A DNA stretch of 64,000 nt, from positions 1,612,001-1,676,000 of the forward strand of contig CBDCVN010000013.1 in the NCBI GenBank assembly GCA_965223045.1, given 5' to 3'. A program made the translations under genes and the position numbers. How positions within the stretch are numbered: position 1 is the first letter of the stretch; each line of letters starts with the position of its first letter. Under the pieces are notes generated by a model. The model saw nothing but the letters and a program-made list of their open reading frames with translations. It was not told the origin of the DNA and made no database searches. This document shows positions 38,201 to 44,800 of this stretch, one piece after another. Origin of the DNA: CBDCVN01 sp965223045. Its GTDB lineage: Bacteria > Deinococcota > Deinococci > Deinococcales > Trueperaceae.

Positions 38201-40286
38201 ACTAAATAATGTAATAATCTCTGATCCTTTAATCCCCTCATTAACATGTACTAGTAATGGTAATAACTTTGCTAATGATGGAACAGAAAGCTTGCCAGTA
38301 GGAGAGTCAGTAACGTGCCAAGGGAATTACACTACTAACCAAACAGATATAGATGCTGGAAATATAACCAATACAGCAAATGTAACAGCAACTACACCAA
38401 GTGGTACAACACTAACTGAAACAGGTACTGCAACAAGTACTGTAACTCAAACAGCAGATATAATAATCGATAAAGACTCTAACGATGTAACCACCTTGAC
38501 TCTAGGTGATACAATCACATACAGCTTTACACTGACCAATACCGGGAATGTAACACTAAACTCAATAACCATAACAGACCCATTACCAAACCTGAGCACA
38601 ATAACTTGTCCTCAAACAAGCCTAGAGCCAAATGAAAGCATGATGTGCACTGCTAGCTATGAAATAACCCAAGCAGATATAGATGCTGGGAACCTAACAA
38701 ATACAGCAACAGTAAGTGCTAGTCCACCAAGTGGTAATCCTATTACTGCTACAGATAGCAAAACCGTGCCTCCCGTACAAGAATCTATTTTAGGTGTTTC
38801 TAAGGAAGTATTAGAGGTAACTCTAAACGAGAATACTGGTGTTTATACTATTGCTTACTCGATATTCATAAAGAACTATGGAAATACCTCCTTAAACAAT
38901 CTACAAATAAGTGATAATTTAGATAATATCTTTTCTCCAATCCCTTACACATTTGTGGAAATAAGCAGTGATGATTTTAGTGTTAACCCAAATTATGATA
39001 GCTCGAGCAACACTAACTTACTAACAGGAACAGATAGTTTAGCTGTAAATGCAAGTGGTACAGTCTTGTTAACTATAAGCGTAGACAGTAAGGAGCTAGG
39101 TAGTACAACTACATTCAATAATATAGCCGAAGCTTTAGCTAAAGATCCAGCAGGAAATGATGTTCGTGATACCTCAACTAAGGGTCTAGACCCTGATGTT
39201 GGTGGTGGAGATCCTAATAATGATAATGATGGTGATCCTACCAATAATACTGAACCAACACCAGTAACACTCGAGCCTGCAAAAGAACCTAGCGAAATTG
39301 CCTTGCGCATAGAGAAAAATGTCCTAGAAAAGGTATACACTATTGGTGAGAATGTTCTCTATACAGTAGTTGTAACTAATGATAATCAAATTGAAGATTT
39401 GATTGTAGATATAACTGATACTTTGCCTCAGGGTACAAGTTATATAGATGGTACTCAGAGTATAAGTGTTTCTAATGCCCCTCAAGAAGTTGAGTTTGCC
39501 TCTCAAGGTGGTCAACTTACTTGGTCAGATGTTAGGTTACCCCCTGGTGAGAAGATTACTATTACCTACGAATTACTAATAGGAATAAATGCTCCAGAAA
39601 AACTTGATAACCGTGTAGAGGCCAAGGGTACTAATGATGCAGGTTCTGCTGAAGCAAATGTGCAAGCTAATGCCAGCATAAAAGTAGATGAGGAAGCATT
39701 TGACCTGAGTACTAGTGTGCTGATAGGACGTGTCTACTTAGATGTAGATGATGATGGTAGCTATGACTTTGATGAGGATATACCACTACCGGGTGCACGT
39801 GTTGTTTTAAGTAATGGTTGGCAAACGGTTACTGATGTTGGAGGTGGCTATATGTTCCGCTCTGTACCAGTTGGTACAGCTAGTGTAAGGCTTGATGCTT
39901 TAACAGCTCCTTATCTACCAAGAGATAACTATGAAGGCATTGGTGATGGATATTTACATCAAGTGAGCATATATGGACTTTCTGTAAGTGATTTCCCATT
40001 AATTGCTCCTGAAGGTGCAATTGATGCTCAGCGCCGTACCACGGTGATTTTTGGACCTATCACATTAGAGAAGAAGCTTATACCTTTACCCGAAGGAGTA
40101 AGAGTGGTACTACATATAAATAGTACTGAGCCGATACCTTACAAGATTATATTGCTAGATCCTGTACCGGGCCTAGAAACTAAGGTATTTGAACTTGAAG
40201 AGATAGAGAGTGAACAAACGCTTACCTATGATGTGCCTATGGAGATACCAATGACAGACCCAATCTTTGAGTGGGGCGACCAATAA
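26235..40286 (+). CDS. Giant secreted surface protein 1 (4683 residues; SpaA-like and DUF11 repeats)
   Basis: A signal peptide (KKKFSCTQLLFFTVAALF...ANA, about 1-32) leads to a unique N-terminal domain with many cysteines. Two diverged SpaA-like domains follow (about 220-430), then 4 near-identical 94-residue SpaA-like repeats (431-802), 22 near-identical 112-residue DUF11-like domains (814-3279) and 4 copies of a 228-residue double DUF11 unit (3279-4175). The C-terminus is shared with giant protein 2: a D-rich linker (DPDVGGGDPNNDNDGDPTNN), one or two more DUF11 domains and a SdrD/Cna-B-like domain (VLIGRVYLDVDDDGSYDF, about 4495). Most repeats hold two cysteines, so disulfide-stabilised Ig-like beads are likely. 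No sorting signal or barrel is seen. Role as an extended fibre or surface layer is inferred. An upstream GGAG and AAGG support the ATG. Confidence 0.9.
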   Translation: MNIMKKKFSCTQLLFFTVAALFISITSLANAQLICTPDVGGVNDTTGGTNSQSDVTRLCIDETNAPISYDIHLSWDNASFSGANTGDACALFDTDSNGFINFAYCISVGAKAGGGVELEAGPLLYSCDASARDRCTNPVLISNVGISTCDLLPTYKVSVEPEDPFTGGSNYPNDTIAVCRVDASVIPLGALQINLCSFNSLQPNSNSVDCVAYLGGGFIKVEKIAYPDDSTTSSTAFNFSLTGSGDEEGNTVNVNESISVNGNDVSPNLSVPDSVPTGSYSISETVPANWKLLSSSCDDGSSSSNINHEISGIEVDSSDFVTCTFTNIELGSITIIKQATPADGTNFNFTATGSGVSNFTLKNAENQRFFKLSAGTYTITEDPNSDFALTSLSCQGDDDNGSIIDLANRKVDIDLDIGEAIICTFSNSQGGQIIVAKETLPDGDSQTFNFTGDITAALTDGNSSTALSVAAGTYTVTETAVAGWSISDITCNDGNSTGDTGTGVATYNVEVGETVTCTYTNNKNGQIIVAKETLPDGDSQTFNFTGDITAALTDGNSSTALSVAAGTYTVTETAVAGWSISDITCNDGNSTGDTGTGVATYNVEVGETVTCTYTNNKNGQIIVAKETLPDGDSQTFNFTGDITAALTDGNSSTALSVAAGTYTVTETAVAGWSISDITCNDGNSTGDTGTGVATYNVEVGETVTCTYTNNKNGQIIVAKETLPDGDSQTFNFTGDITAALTDGNSSTALSVAAGTYTVTETAVAGWSISDITCNDGNSTGDTGTGVATYNVEVGETVTCTYTNLLLNPSLDLTKTATPTTYAAVNDVISYSYEVENTGNIALAGPVTVTDDKATVSCPDVNTVGNLDTNLDPGESITCTASYSIVQGDLNSGSVTNTATASADGTDSNQDDETVTATQGPALTLVKTATPTTYAAVNDVISYSYEVENTGNIALAGPVTVTDDKATVSCPDVNTVGNLDTNLDPGESITCTASYSIVQGDLNSGSVTNTATASADGTDSNQDDETVTATQGPALTLVKTATPTTYAAVNDVISYSYEVENTGNIALAGPVTVTDDKATVSCPDVNTVGNLDTNLDPGESITCTASYSIVQGDLNSGSVTNTATASADGTDSNQGDETVTATQGPALTLVKTATPTTYAAVNDVISYSYEVENTGNIALAGPVTVTDDKATVSCPDVNTVGNLDTNLDPGESITCTASYSIVQGDLNSGSVTNTATASADGTDSNQDDETVTATQGPALTLVKTATPTTYAAVNDVISYSYEVENTGNIALAGPVTVTDDKATVSCPDVNTVGNLDTNLDPGESITCTASYSIVQGDLNSGSVTNTATASADGTDSNQDDETVTATQGPALTLVKTATPTTYAAVNDVISYSYEVENTGNIALAGPVTVTDDKATVSCPDVNTVGNLDTNLDPGESITCTASYSIVQGDLNSGSVTNTATASADGTDSNQDDETVTATQGPALTLVKTATPTTYAAVNDVISYSYEVENTGNIALAGPVTVTDDKATVSCPDVNTVGNLDTNLDPGESITCTASYSIVQGDLNSGSVTNTATASADGTDSNQDDETVTATQGPALTLVKTATPTTYAAVNDVISYSYEVENTGNIALAGPVTVTDDKATVSCPDVNTVGNLDTNLDPGESITCTASYSIVQGDLNSGSVTNTATASADGTDSSQDDETVTATQGPALTLVKTATPTTYAAVNDVISYSYEVENTGNIALAGPVTVTDDKATVSCPDVNTVGNLDTNLDPGESITCTASYSIVQGDLNSGSVTNTATASADGTDSNQDDETVTATQGPALTLVKTATPTTYAAVNDVISYSYEVENTGNIALAGPVTVTDDKATVSCPDVNTVGNLDTNLDPGESITCTASYSIVQGDLNSGSVTNTATASADGTDSNQDDETVTATQGPALTLVKTATPTTYAAVNDVISYSYEVENTGNIALAGPVTVTDDKATVSCPDVNTVGNLDTNLDPGESITCTASYSIVQGDLNSGSVTNTATASADGTDSNQDDETVTATQGPALTLVKTATPTTYAAVNDVISYSYEVENTGNIALAGPVTVTDDKATVSCPDVNTVGNLDTNLDPGESITCTASYSIVQGDLNSGSVTNTATASADGTDSNQDDETVTATQGPALTLVKTATPTTYAAVNDVISYSYEVENTGNIALAGPVTVTDDKATVSCPDVNTVGNLDTNLDPGESITCTASYSIVQGDLNSGSVTNTATASADGTDSNQDDETVTATQGPALTLVKTATPTTYAAVNDVISYSYEVENTGNIALAGPVTVTDDKATVSCPDVNTVGNLDTNLDPGESITCTASYSIVQGDLNSGSVTNTATASADGTDSNQDDETVTATQGPALTLVKTATPTTYAAVNDVISYSYEVENTGNIALAGPVTVTDDKATVSCPDVNTVGNLDTNLDPGESITCTASYSIVQGDLNSGSVTNTATASADGTDSNQDDETVTATQGPALTLVKTATPTTYAAVNDVISYSYEVENTGNIALAGPVTVTDDKATVSCPDVNTVGNLDTNLDPGESITCTASYSIVQGDLNSGSVTNTATASADGTDSNQDDETVTATQGPALTLVKTATPTTYAAVNDVISYSYEVENTGNIALAGPVTVTDDKATVSCPDVNTVGNLDTNLDPGESITCTASYSIVQGDLNSGSVTNTATASADGTDSSQDDETVTATQGPALTLVKTATPTTYAAVNDVISYSYEVENTGNIALAGPVTVTDDKATVSCPDVNTVGNLDTNLDPGESITCTASYSIVQGDLNSGSVTNTATASADGTDSNQDDETVTATQGPALTLVKTATPTTYAAVNDVISYSYEVENTGNIALAGPVTVTDDKATVSCPDVNTVGNLDTNLDPGESITCTASYSIVQGDLNSGSVTNTATASADGTDSNQDDETVTATQGPALTLVKTATPTTYAAVNDVISYSYEVENTGNIALAGPVTVTDDKATVSCPDVNTVGNLDTNLDPGESITCTASYSIVQGDLNSGSVTNTATASADGTDSNQDDETVTATQGPALTLVKTATPTTYAAVNDVISYSYEVENTGNIALAGPVTVTDDKATVSCPDVNTVGNLDTNLDPGESITCTASYSIVQGDLNSGSVTNTATASADGTDSNQDDETVTATQGPALTLVKTATPTTYAAVNDVISYSYEVENTGNIALAGPVTVTDDKATVSCPDVNTVGNLDTNLDPGESITCTASYSIVQGDLNSGSVTNTATASADGTDSNQDDETVTATQGPALTLVKTVTPSTITEAGQVISYNITTTNNGNTTLNNVIISDPLIPSLTCTSNGNNFANDGTESLPVGESVTCQGNYTTNQTDIDAGNITNTANVTATTPSGTTLTETGTATSTVTQTADIIIDKDSNDVTTLTLGDTITYSFTLTNTGNVTLNSITITDPLPNLSTITCPQTSLEPNESMMCTASYEITQADIDAGNLTNTATVSASPPSGNPITATDSETVPPDQAPNLEVIKTVTPSTITEAGQVISYNITTTNNGNTTLNNVIISDPLIPSLTCTSNGNNFANDGTESLPVGESVTCQGNYTTNQTDIDAGNITNTANVTATTPSGTTLTETGTATSTVTQTADIIIDKDSNDVTTLTLGDTITYSFTLTNTGNVTLNSITITDPLPNLSTITCPQTSLEPNESMMCTASYEITQADIDAGNLTNTATVSASPPSGNPITATDSETVPPDQAPNLEVIKTVTPSTITEAGQVISYNITTTNNGNTTLNNVIISDPLIPSLTCTSNGNNFANDGTESLPVGESVTCQGNYTTNQTDIDAGNITNTANVTATTPSGTTLTETGTATSTVTQTADIIIDKDSNDVTTLTLGDTITYSFTLTNTGNVTLNSITITDPLPNLSTITCPQTSLEPNESMMCTASYEITQADIDAGNLTNTATVSASPPSGNPITATDSETVPPDQAPNLEVIKTVTPSTITEAGQVISYNITTTNNGNTTLNNVIISDPLIPSLTCTSNGNNFANDGTESLPVGESVTCQGNYTTNQTDIDAGNITNTANVTATTPSGTTLTETGTATSTVTQTADIIIDKDSNDVTTLTLGDTITYSFTLTNTGNVTLNSITITDPLPNLSTITCPQTSLEPNESMMCTASYEITQADIDAGNLTNTATVSASPPSGNPITATDSKTVPPVQESILGVSKEVLEVTLNENTGVYTIAYSIFIKNYGNTSLNNLQISDNLDNIFSPIPYTFVEISSDDFSVNPNYDSSSNTNLLTGTDSLAVNASGTVLLTISVDSKELGSTTTFNNIAEALAKDPAGNDVRDTSTKGLDPDVGGGDPNNDNDGDPTNNTEPTPVTLEPAKEPSEIALRIEKNVLEKVYTIGENVLYTVVVTNDNQIEDLIVDITDTLPQGTSYIDGTQSISVSNAPQEVEFASQGGQLTWSDVRLPPGEKITITYELLIGINAPEKLDNRVEAKGTNDAGSAEANVQANASIKVDEEAFDLSTSVLIGRVYLDVDDDGSYDFDEDIPLPGARVVLSNGWQTVTDVGGGYMFRSVPVGTASVRLDALTAPYLPRDNYEGIGDGYLHQVSIYGLSVSDFPLIAPEGAIDAQRRTTVIFGPITLEKKLIPLPEGVRVVLHINSTEPIPYKIILLDPVPGLETKVFELEEIESEQTLTYDVPMEIPMTDPIFEWGDQ
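27525..28640 (+). repeat. Tandem array, 4 x 282 bp (SpaA-like domain)
   Basis: The unit beginning GGACAAATAATAGTAGCG starts at 27525, 27807, 28089 and 28371. The copies appear almost base-identical (for example CACTG versus CGCTG in copy 1). Each encodes 94 residues with a T-Y-T-V-T-E-T motif like the E-box of pilin-type SpaA domains. Confidence 0.97.
28674..36070 (+). repeat. Tandem array, 22 x 336 bp (DUF11-like domain)
   Basis: The marker CAACACCAACGACG starts at 28681 and recurs every 336 bases through 35737, giving 22 copies. Only scattered substitutions were noticed: a G in copy 3 (AATCAGGGTGAT, residue change NQD to NQG) and AGT for AAT in copies 8 and 17. Each unit encodes one 112-residue domain with two cysteines. 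Confidence 0.97.
36071..38760 (+). repeat. Tandem array, 4 x 684 bp (double DUF11 unit)
   Basis: The marker GGTAACACCTAGTACAATAA starts at 36071, 36755, 37439 and 38123. Each unit holds two related DUF11 domains (228 residues in total). The last copy diverges after ACAGATAGCAAAACC near 38758. Confidence 0.96.
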
Positions 40287-40288
40287 TG

Positions 40289-40315
40289 AAAAAATGAGTG
40301 AGAAACTCTCACTCA
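40289..40315 (-). terminator. Intrinsic terminator of the lipoprotein gene
   Basis: On the minus strand TGAGTGAGA and TCTCACTCA form a perfect 9-pair stem with a three-base loop (40295-40315), directly followed by TTTTTT. It lies 117 bases after the lipoprotein stop and abuts the end of giant gene 1, so it may also stop antisense transcription into the arrays. Confidence 0.75.
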
Positions 40316-40432
40316 CATAGAAAATTCAGTACTAGGGGTGTTTAAAACTCGAATTCCCTCCCTTTTTTAGGACAAGGAAGGAAGGATGAGGGATGTTGTT
40401 GGCTAGCCACATTAACTAGCCACATATTTATG

Positions 40433-40972
40433 CTAGAGCCAAATTGAAGTAGTTGATCCTTCTATTGTGTAGGTGAAATAACTTCCCCAACCTGTTTTAA
40501 ATTTTGTTGTTCCTTCTGCCCAAGCTGTTTCTGTTTCATTACCTGAAACACCATTAACAACAGCATGAGCTGCTATATAAACAGAATCCCCATCCTCAAC
40601 ATTAACATTAAGGTCGCTGAAAGATACTACCTCACTATACTCTGACAGACAATCTAGATTTTCTTGTTTGTAAGGAAATTTACCGGGAGTTGCTTTCTTA
40701 GGTTTTTCTGTAGAAATATATGTATGAACTTCCGTAATACACCACTCATTGTTATTAATGGTGTATTTGACAGATAAATTATCATCTTGAGTTGTAATAT
40801 CAATTTTCCCAACTAGAATGTGTTGTCCAGCAAATAGGTTGATGCTTAACTCGGACTGTTTGCTTACTTCCTGTGTTGATTTCTCATTTAAGGGGGCAAT
40901 ACTTTGTCCACAACTTGATAATAGAAGGGTGATGCCTAAAATAATAATGATGAAAATATTTTTAAATAACAT
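40433..40972 (-). CDS. Putative lipoprotein of unknown function
   Basis: This 179-residue protein has a lipoprotein signal with lipobox LLLSSC (about Cys 21; GQSIAPLNEK follows). The mature part is a small beta-rich domain (LAGQHILVGKIDITTQDDNLSVKYTINNN would be one strand series; here given as HILVGKIDITTQ and LSVKYTINNN) ending in TKFKTGWGSYFTYTIEG. No family is recognised. It is convergent with giant gene 1 and sits between the two giant genes, so it may be an accessory of the surface system or unrelated. Confidence 0.65.
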   Translation of the reverse strand: MLFKNIFIIIILGITLLLSSCGQSIAPLNEKSTQEVSKQSELSINLFAGQHILVGKIDITTQDDNLSVKYTINNNEWCITEVHTYISTEKPKKATPGKFPYKQENLDCLSEYSEVVSFSDLNVNVEDGDSVYIAAHAVVNGVSGNETETAWAEGTTKFKTGWGSYFTYTIEGSTTSIWL

Positions 40973-41815
40973 AAATCTTACAACTCCTAATAGAGATTTT
41001 AATTAGATGCGAACTCAGGTAAAGCTCTTATCTGAATCTTAGGATAAGTAATATTCTGCCAAAACTGCTTAAAATAAGATTAAGTTACCTTTCATAACTT
41101 TTCATAAACAAAAACTCTACATTTTAGATACGATTAAATAACCTTTCCCTACGGAGGCTAGTAAGCAATAAAACGTTCTCCGTAAGAATCCTGTAAGTGC
41201 AGCTAAGTAACAGCAAACCATCATTCCTTAAAAACTACAATTCGTTATATAAAATTATATTTAAGTAGTCAAATTCACTTTTGCATAGTCTAGATCATTA
41301 CTAACTAGTTACCAATTAGAGTTTGGCGCGCTTCTCAATGCTTTTTGTAAGGGTAATTTCCCCCAACATAATTTTAATAATTTTACTGAATCCAACATTC
41401 AATTTTGTTAGTCTAGGTTGTGGTCCAGCAGCTTTTCTTATCTTTCACCCTTAGGTTTTTATGCTGATGTATGATATTATAAATAGTTATTCTACAAACA
41501 ACGGGCATAGCCATATTGCCCAGTATCCCCCATAGGGTAACGTGCACCATTACCCTACTACACACATAAAATGCATTCCCAGTAATGCTGTGCTGTATAT
41601 ATTTTATTCAATACCACACCAGATTTTATTCTTTAATTTTGCTCTTAAGATATGTAACTTAAGCAAACAACTGATTTGTAATTATATATAAGCACCTATG
41701 CAAAAGAAAGTATGAGTTTTTAAAATCTGCCATAGCCCCGTTTCCACAGAAGTATAGGACTAATATTTGCATATTTTTCACAACAAATTTTGCATGCTTG
41801 CTTAGGAGATAAGTT
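40973..41815 (+). other. 843-bp intergenic region upstream of giant gene 2
   Basis: No gene was found. Visible structure includes an inverted repeat TACGGAG (41150-41156) / CTCCGTA (41178-41184) and two adjacent hairpins at 41503-41521 and 41533-41557. The rest is AT-rich. It probably contains promoters for the divergent lipoprotein gene and for giant gene 2. Confidence 0.5.
41503..41557 (+). promoter_or_regulatory. Two adjacent hairpins upstream of giant gene 2
   Basis: GGGCA (41503-41507) pairs with TGCCC (41517-41521), and TAGGGTAA (41533-41540) pairs perfectly with TTACCCTA (41550-41557). They lie about 260 bases before the GTG start and have no T-run. They could be an RNA leader, operators or the end of an unseen transcript. 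Confidence 0.3.
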
Positions 41816-44800
41816 GTGCCCAAACTAATTAATTTTAAATATTTTGTAAAGCAAAGCATTTGGCAATCTTTCACTAATTTGCCCAAAATGCTGTCTATAG
41901 CCTTTTTGGTGATCTTTTTGTTTTCCCTTGCTTATGCTGCTGACTCTATAATTTACTATGGAGAGTCTAGTGATATTCACTCTATTAACTTAACTACTGG
42001 GGTTAATAGTTTTGCTACAACTATTCCTATTAGTGGTAATGTAAATTCTCTAGCTGCTAACCCAGATAACAATCTAGTGTACTATGGGAATGGTACAACA
42101 ATGTATTACTGGGATCCTTCTGAAGGGACAGGAGCTTCTGCGCATTATACACTGGCTGATCTTTCAACTTTTGCAGGTTTTACTGGTGGCTTTCTAGAAA
42201 GTGCTGGTGCTGGATATTATGACGGGGCTCTTTATGTTGGCTCAGAGGACGCTTCTGGAAACTTCGTAGATGTTTTTGCCCTTACATTATCGGCGGATGG
42301 CAAAAGCGTAAATTCTCTAACCCGCTTAAATGTTTTGAACTCTGTGCCTGGTGGTTCGCTTAAGGGATTCGGAGATCTTGTAGTTACAGGGGATGGTACT
42401 GCTGCTACAATATACATGGCCCTTGGTGATGGCTCTGGACAATCACTCTCAAAGTTTGACACCTCAACTAACACTTGGAGCCTTATTAATGACACTTTGG
42501 CCTACAGGCAAATAGCTGCAGACGAGTTTGGGAATATTTATACTGATGATGCTAGTGGTAATATCCAACTTATTGATAAAAACACTGGTGCTTTAGGAAA
42601 TACAGTAGTAACAACCACAAATTTTCCTACTGCTGACCTTACTGGTCCTCATAATGTGTCCCAGAAAGATCCTGACACCATAGGAGACTATGGAGATGCA
42701 CCTGCTAGTTATGGAGATGCTAGACACAAAATGTTTGCTGCTCCTACTGTTTACTTGGGTAGCAAAATTGATGGCGAAGACGGTTCCCAACATTCTGTAG
42801 CTGCTGATGCTGATGATAACAATGATACTAGTGGGACCAGTGCAGGTACTGATGAGGATGGTCTAAGTACTCCACTAACCCCTCTTAAAGTGGATGATAC
42901 TAGCTACAGTTTAACAGTTGTTTGTGAAGGTAGTGCAGAGGCAGTTGTGGCTGGTTGGATTGATCTTGATGGTAATGGTAGTTTTACAAATACTGAGAAG
43001 GTTAGTGGTGTTTGTAATGATACCGATCCCAATGGACCAGGTTCAGTCACATTAACATGGGATAACAACAACTTTGCTGATACCAGTGATTTGACAACCC
43101 TTACCAATGCGGATACAACCTATGTACGCCTTCGAATAGTAAGTCTTGCTCGTGATTTTGCTGGTGATATAGATAATCCTGTAGGAACAGCAGTGGATGG
43201 TGAAGTAGAGGACTATGAACTAGGAGTTGTTGGTGCACCACTAACCTTAGTCAAAACATGGTCTAATGCCAAAATAAATGATGCAGTAAATGTTACAGCA
43301 GATGGAACAAATGATGGTATAGATGACATAACACATAGTTCAATAGCAGACATGGCAAGCGAGACAGATACGGACACAGACACACTAACAGTATTTGCTG
43401 GGGATACAGTTGAGTTAAATGAAAGTTTTACAATAGGTAATGCCAGTGATTACATAACAGAATTAACATGTATAGGGAATAATGGAACACTAAATTATAT
43501 AAATGGTGACTTAACAGGCACATTAGTAGTTGATGTAGCTGATACAGCTATAATTTGTACTTTTACAAATACTGGAATACCAAATGTATTAGCAGATAAG
43601 ACATCAGCATTACTAGTGGATGGAGATACAGATGGCAATATAGATCCAGGGGATACAGTACGTTACACAGTAACAATAACAAATAGTGGTTCTGGACAAG
43701 ACACAGGGGTAATATTTGCCGACACCCCAGATAGTAATACAACGCTAGTAGTAGGGAGCGTAACAACAACTCAAGGAACAGTAACCACAGGCAACACTGC
43801 TGGAGATACAACAGTAGCAGTAGATGTAGGAACAATAGCGGGGAATGGTGGAACAGTAACTATCACATTTGACGTAACAGTAAATGACCCATTGGGAGCT
43901 GGGGTAATGAGTATTAGCAACCAAGGTGAAGTAGATACAGGCACAGACACAGATATACCAACAGATGATCCAGATGATCCAACAAATGATCCAAATGATC
44001 CTAGCGACCCGAGTGATCCCACAATAGATGTTGTACAAAGAGCACCAATAGCGAATGATGATAGTGCTGCTAATCCAGCTCCAGTCTCACCAAGTAACCC
44101 AACAACAATAAGTGCTATCCAAACAAATGATGATGATGCAGAAGATGGGTTAGGGAATGGGGATCCAGCAACTATAGACTTAGATCCAACCACTCCAACA
44201 ATAGATACAACCTTGACTAATAGTGATGGAACATGGACAGTAGATCCAACTACAGGAGATGTAACTTTTACGCCAGATGCAAGTCTGACAGGTAATCCAA
44301 CACCAATTCCTTACACAATCGAAGATAGTGATGGGAATACATCGAATGAAGCAACACTCACTGTAACTTATGGTGGAGCACCAATAGCGAATGATGATAG
44401 TGCTGCTAATCCAGCTCCAGTCTCACCAAGTAACCCAACAACAATAAGTGCTATCCAAACAAATGATGATGATGCAGAAGGTGGGTTAGGGAATGGGGAT
44501 CCAGCAACTATAGACTTAGATCCAACCACTCCAACAATAGATACAACCTTGACTAATAGTGATGGAACATGGACAGTAGATCCAACTACAGGAGATGTAA
44601 CTTTTACGCCAGATGCAAGTCTGACAGGTAATCCAACACCAATTCCTTACACAATCGAAGATAGTGATGGGAATACATCGAATGAAGCAACACTCACTGT
44701 AACTTATGGTGGAGCACCAATAGCGAATGATGATAGTGCTGCTAATCTAGCTCCAGTCTCACCAAGTAACCCAACAACAATAAGTGCTATCCAAACAAAT

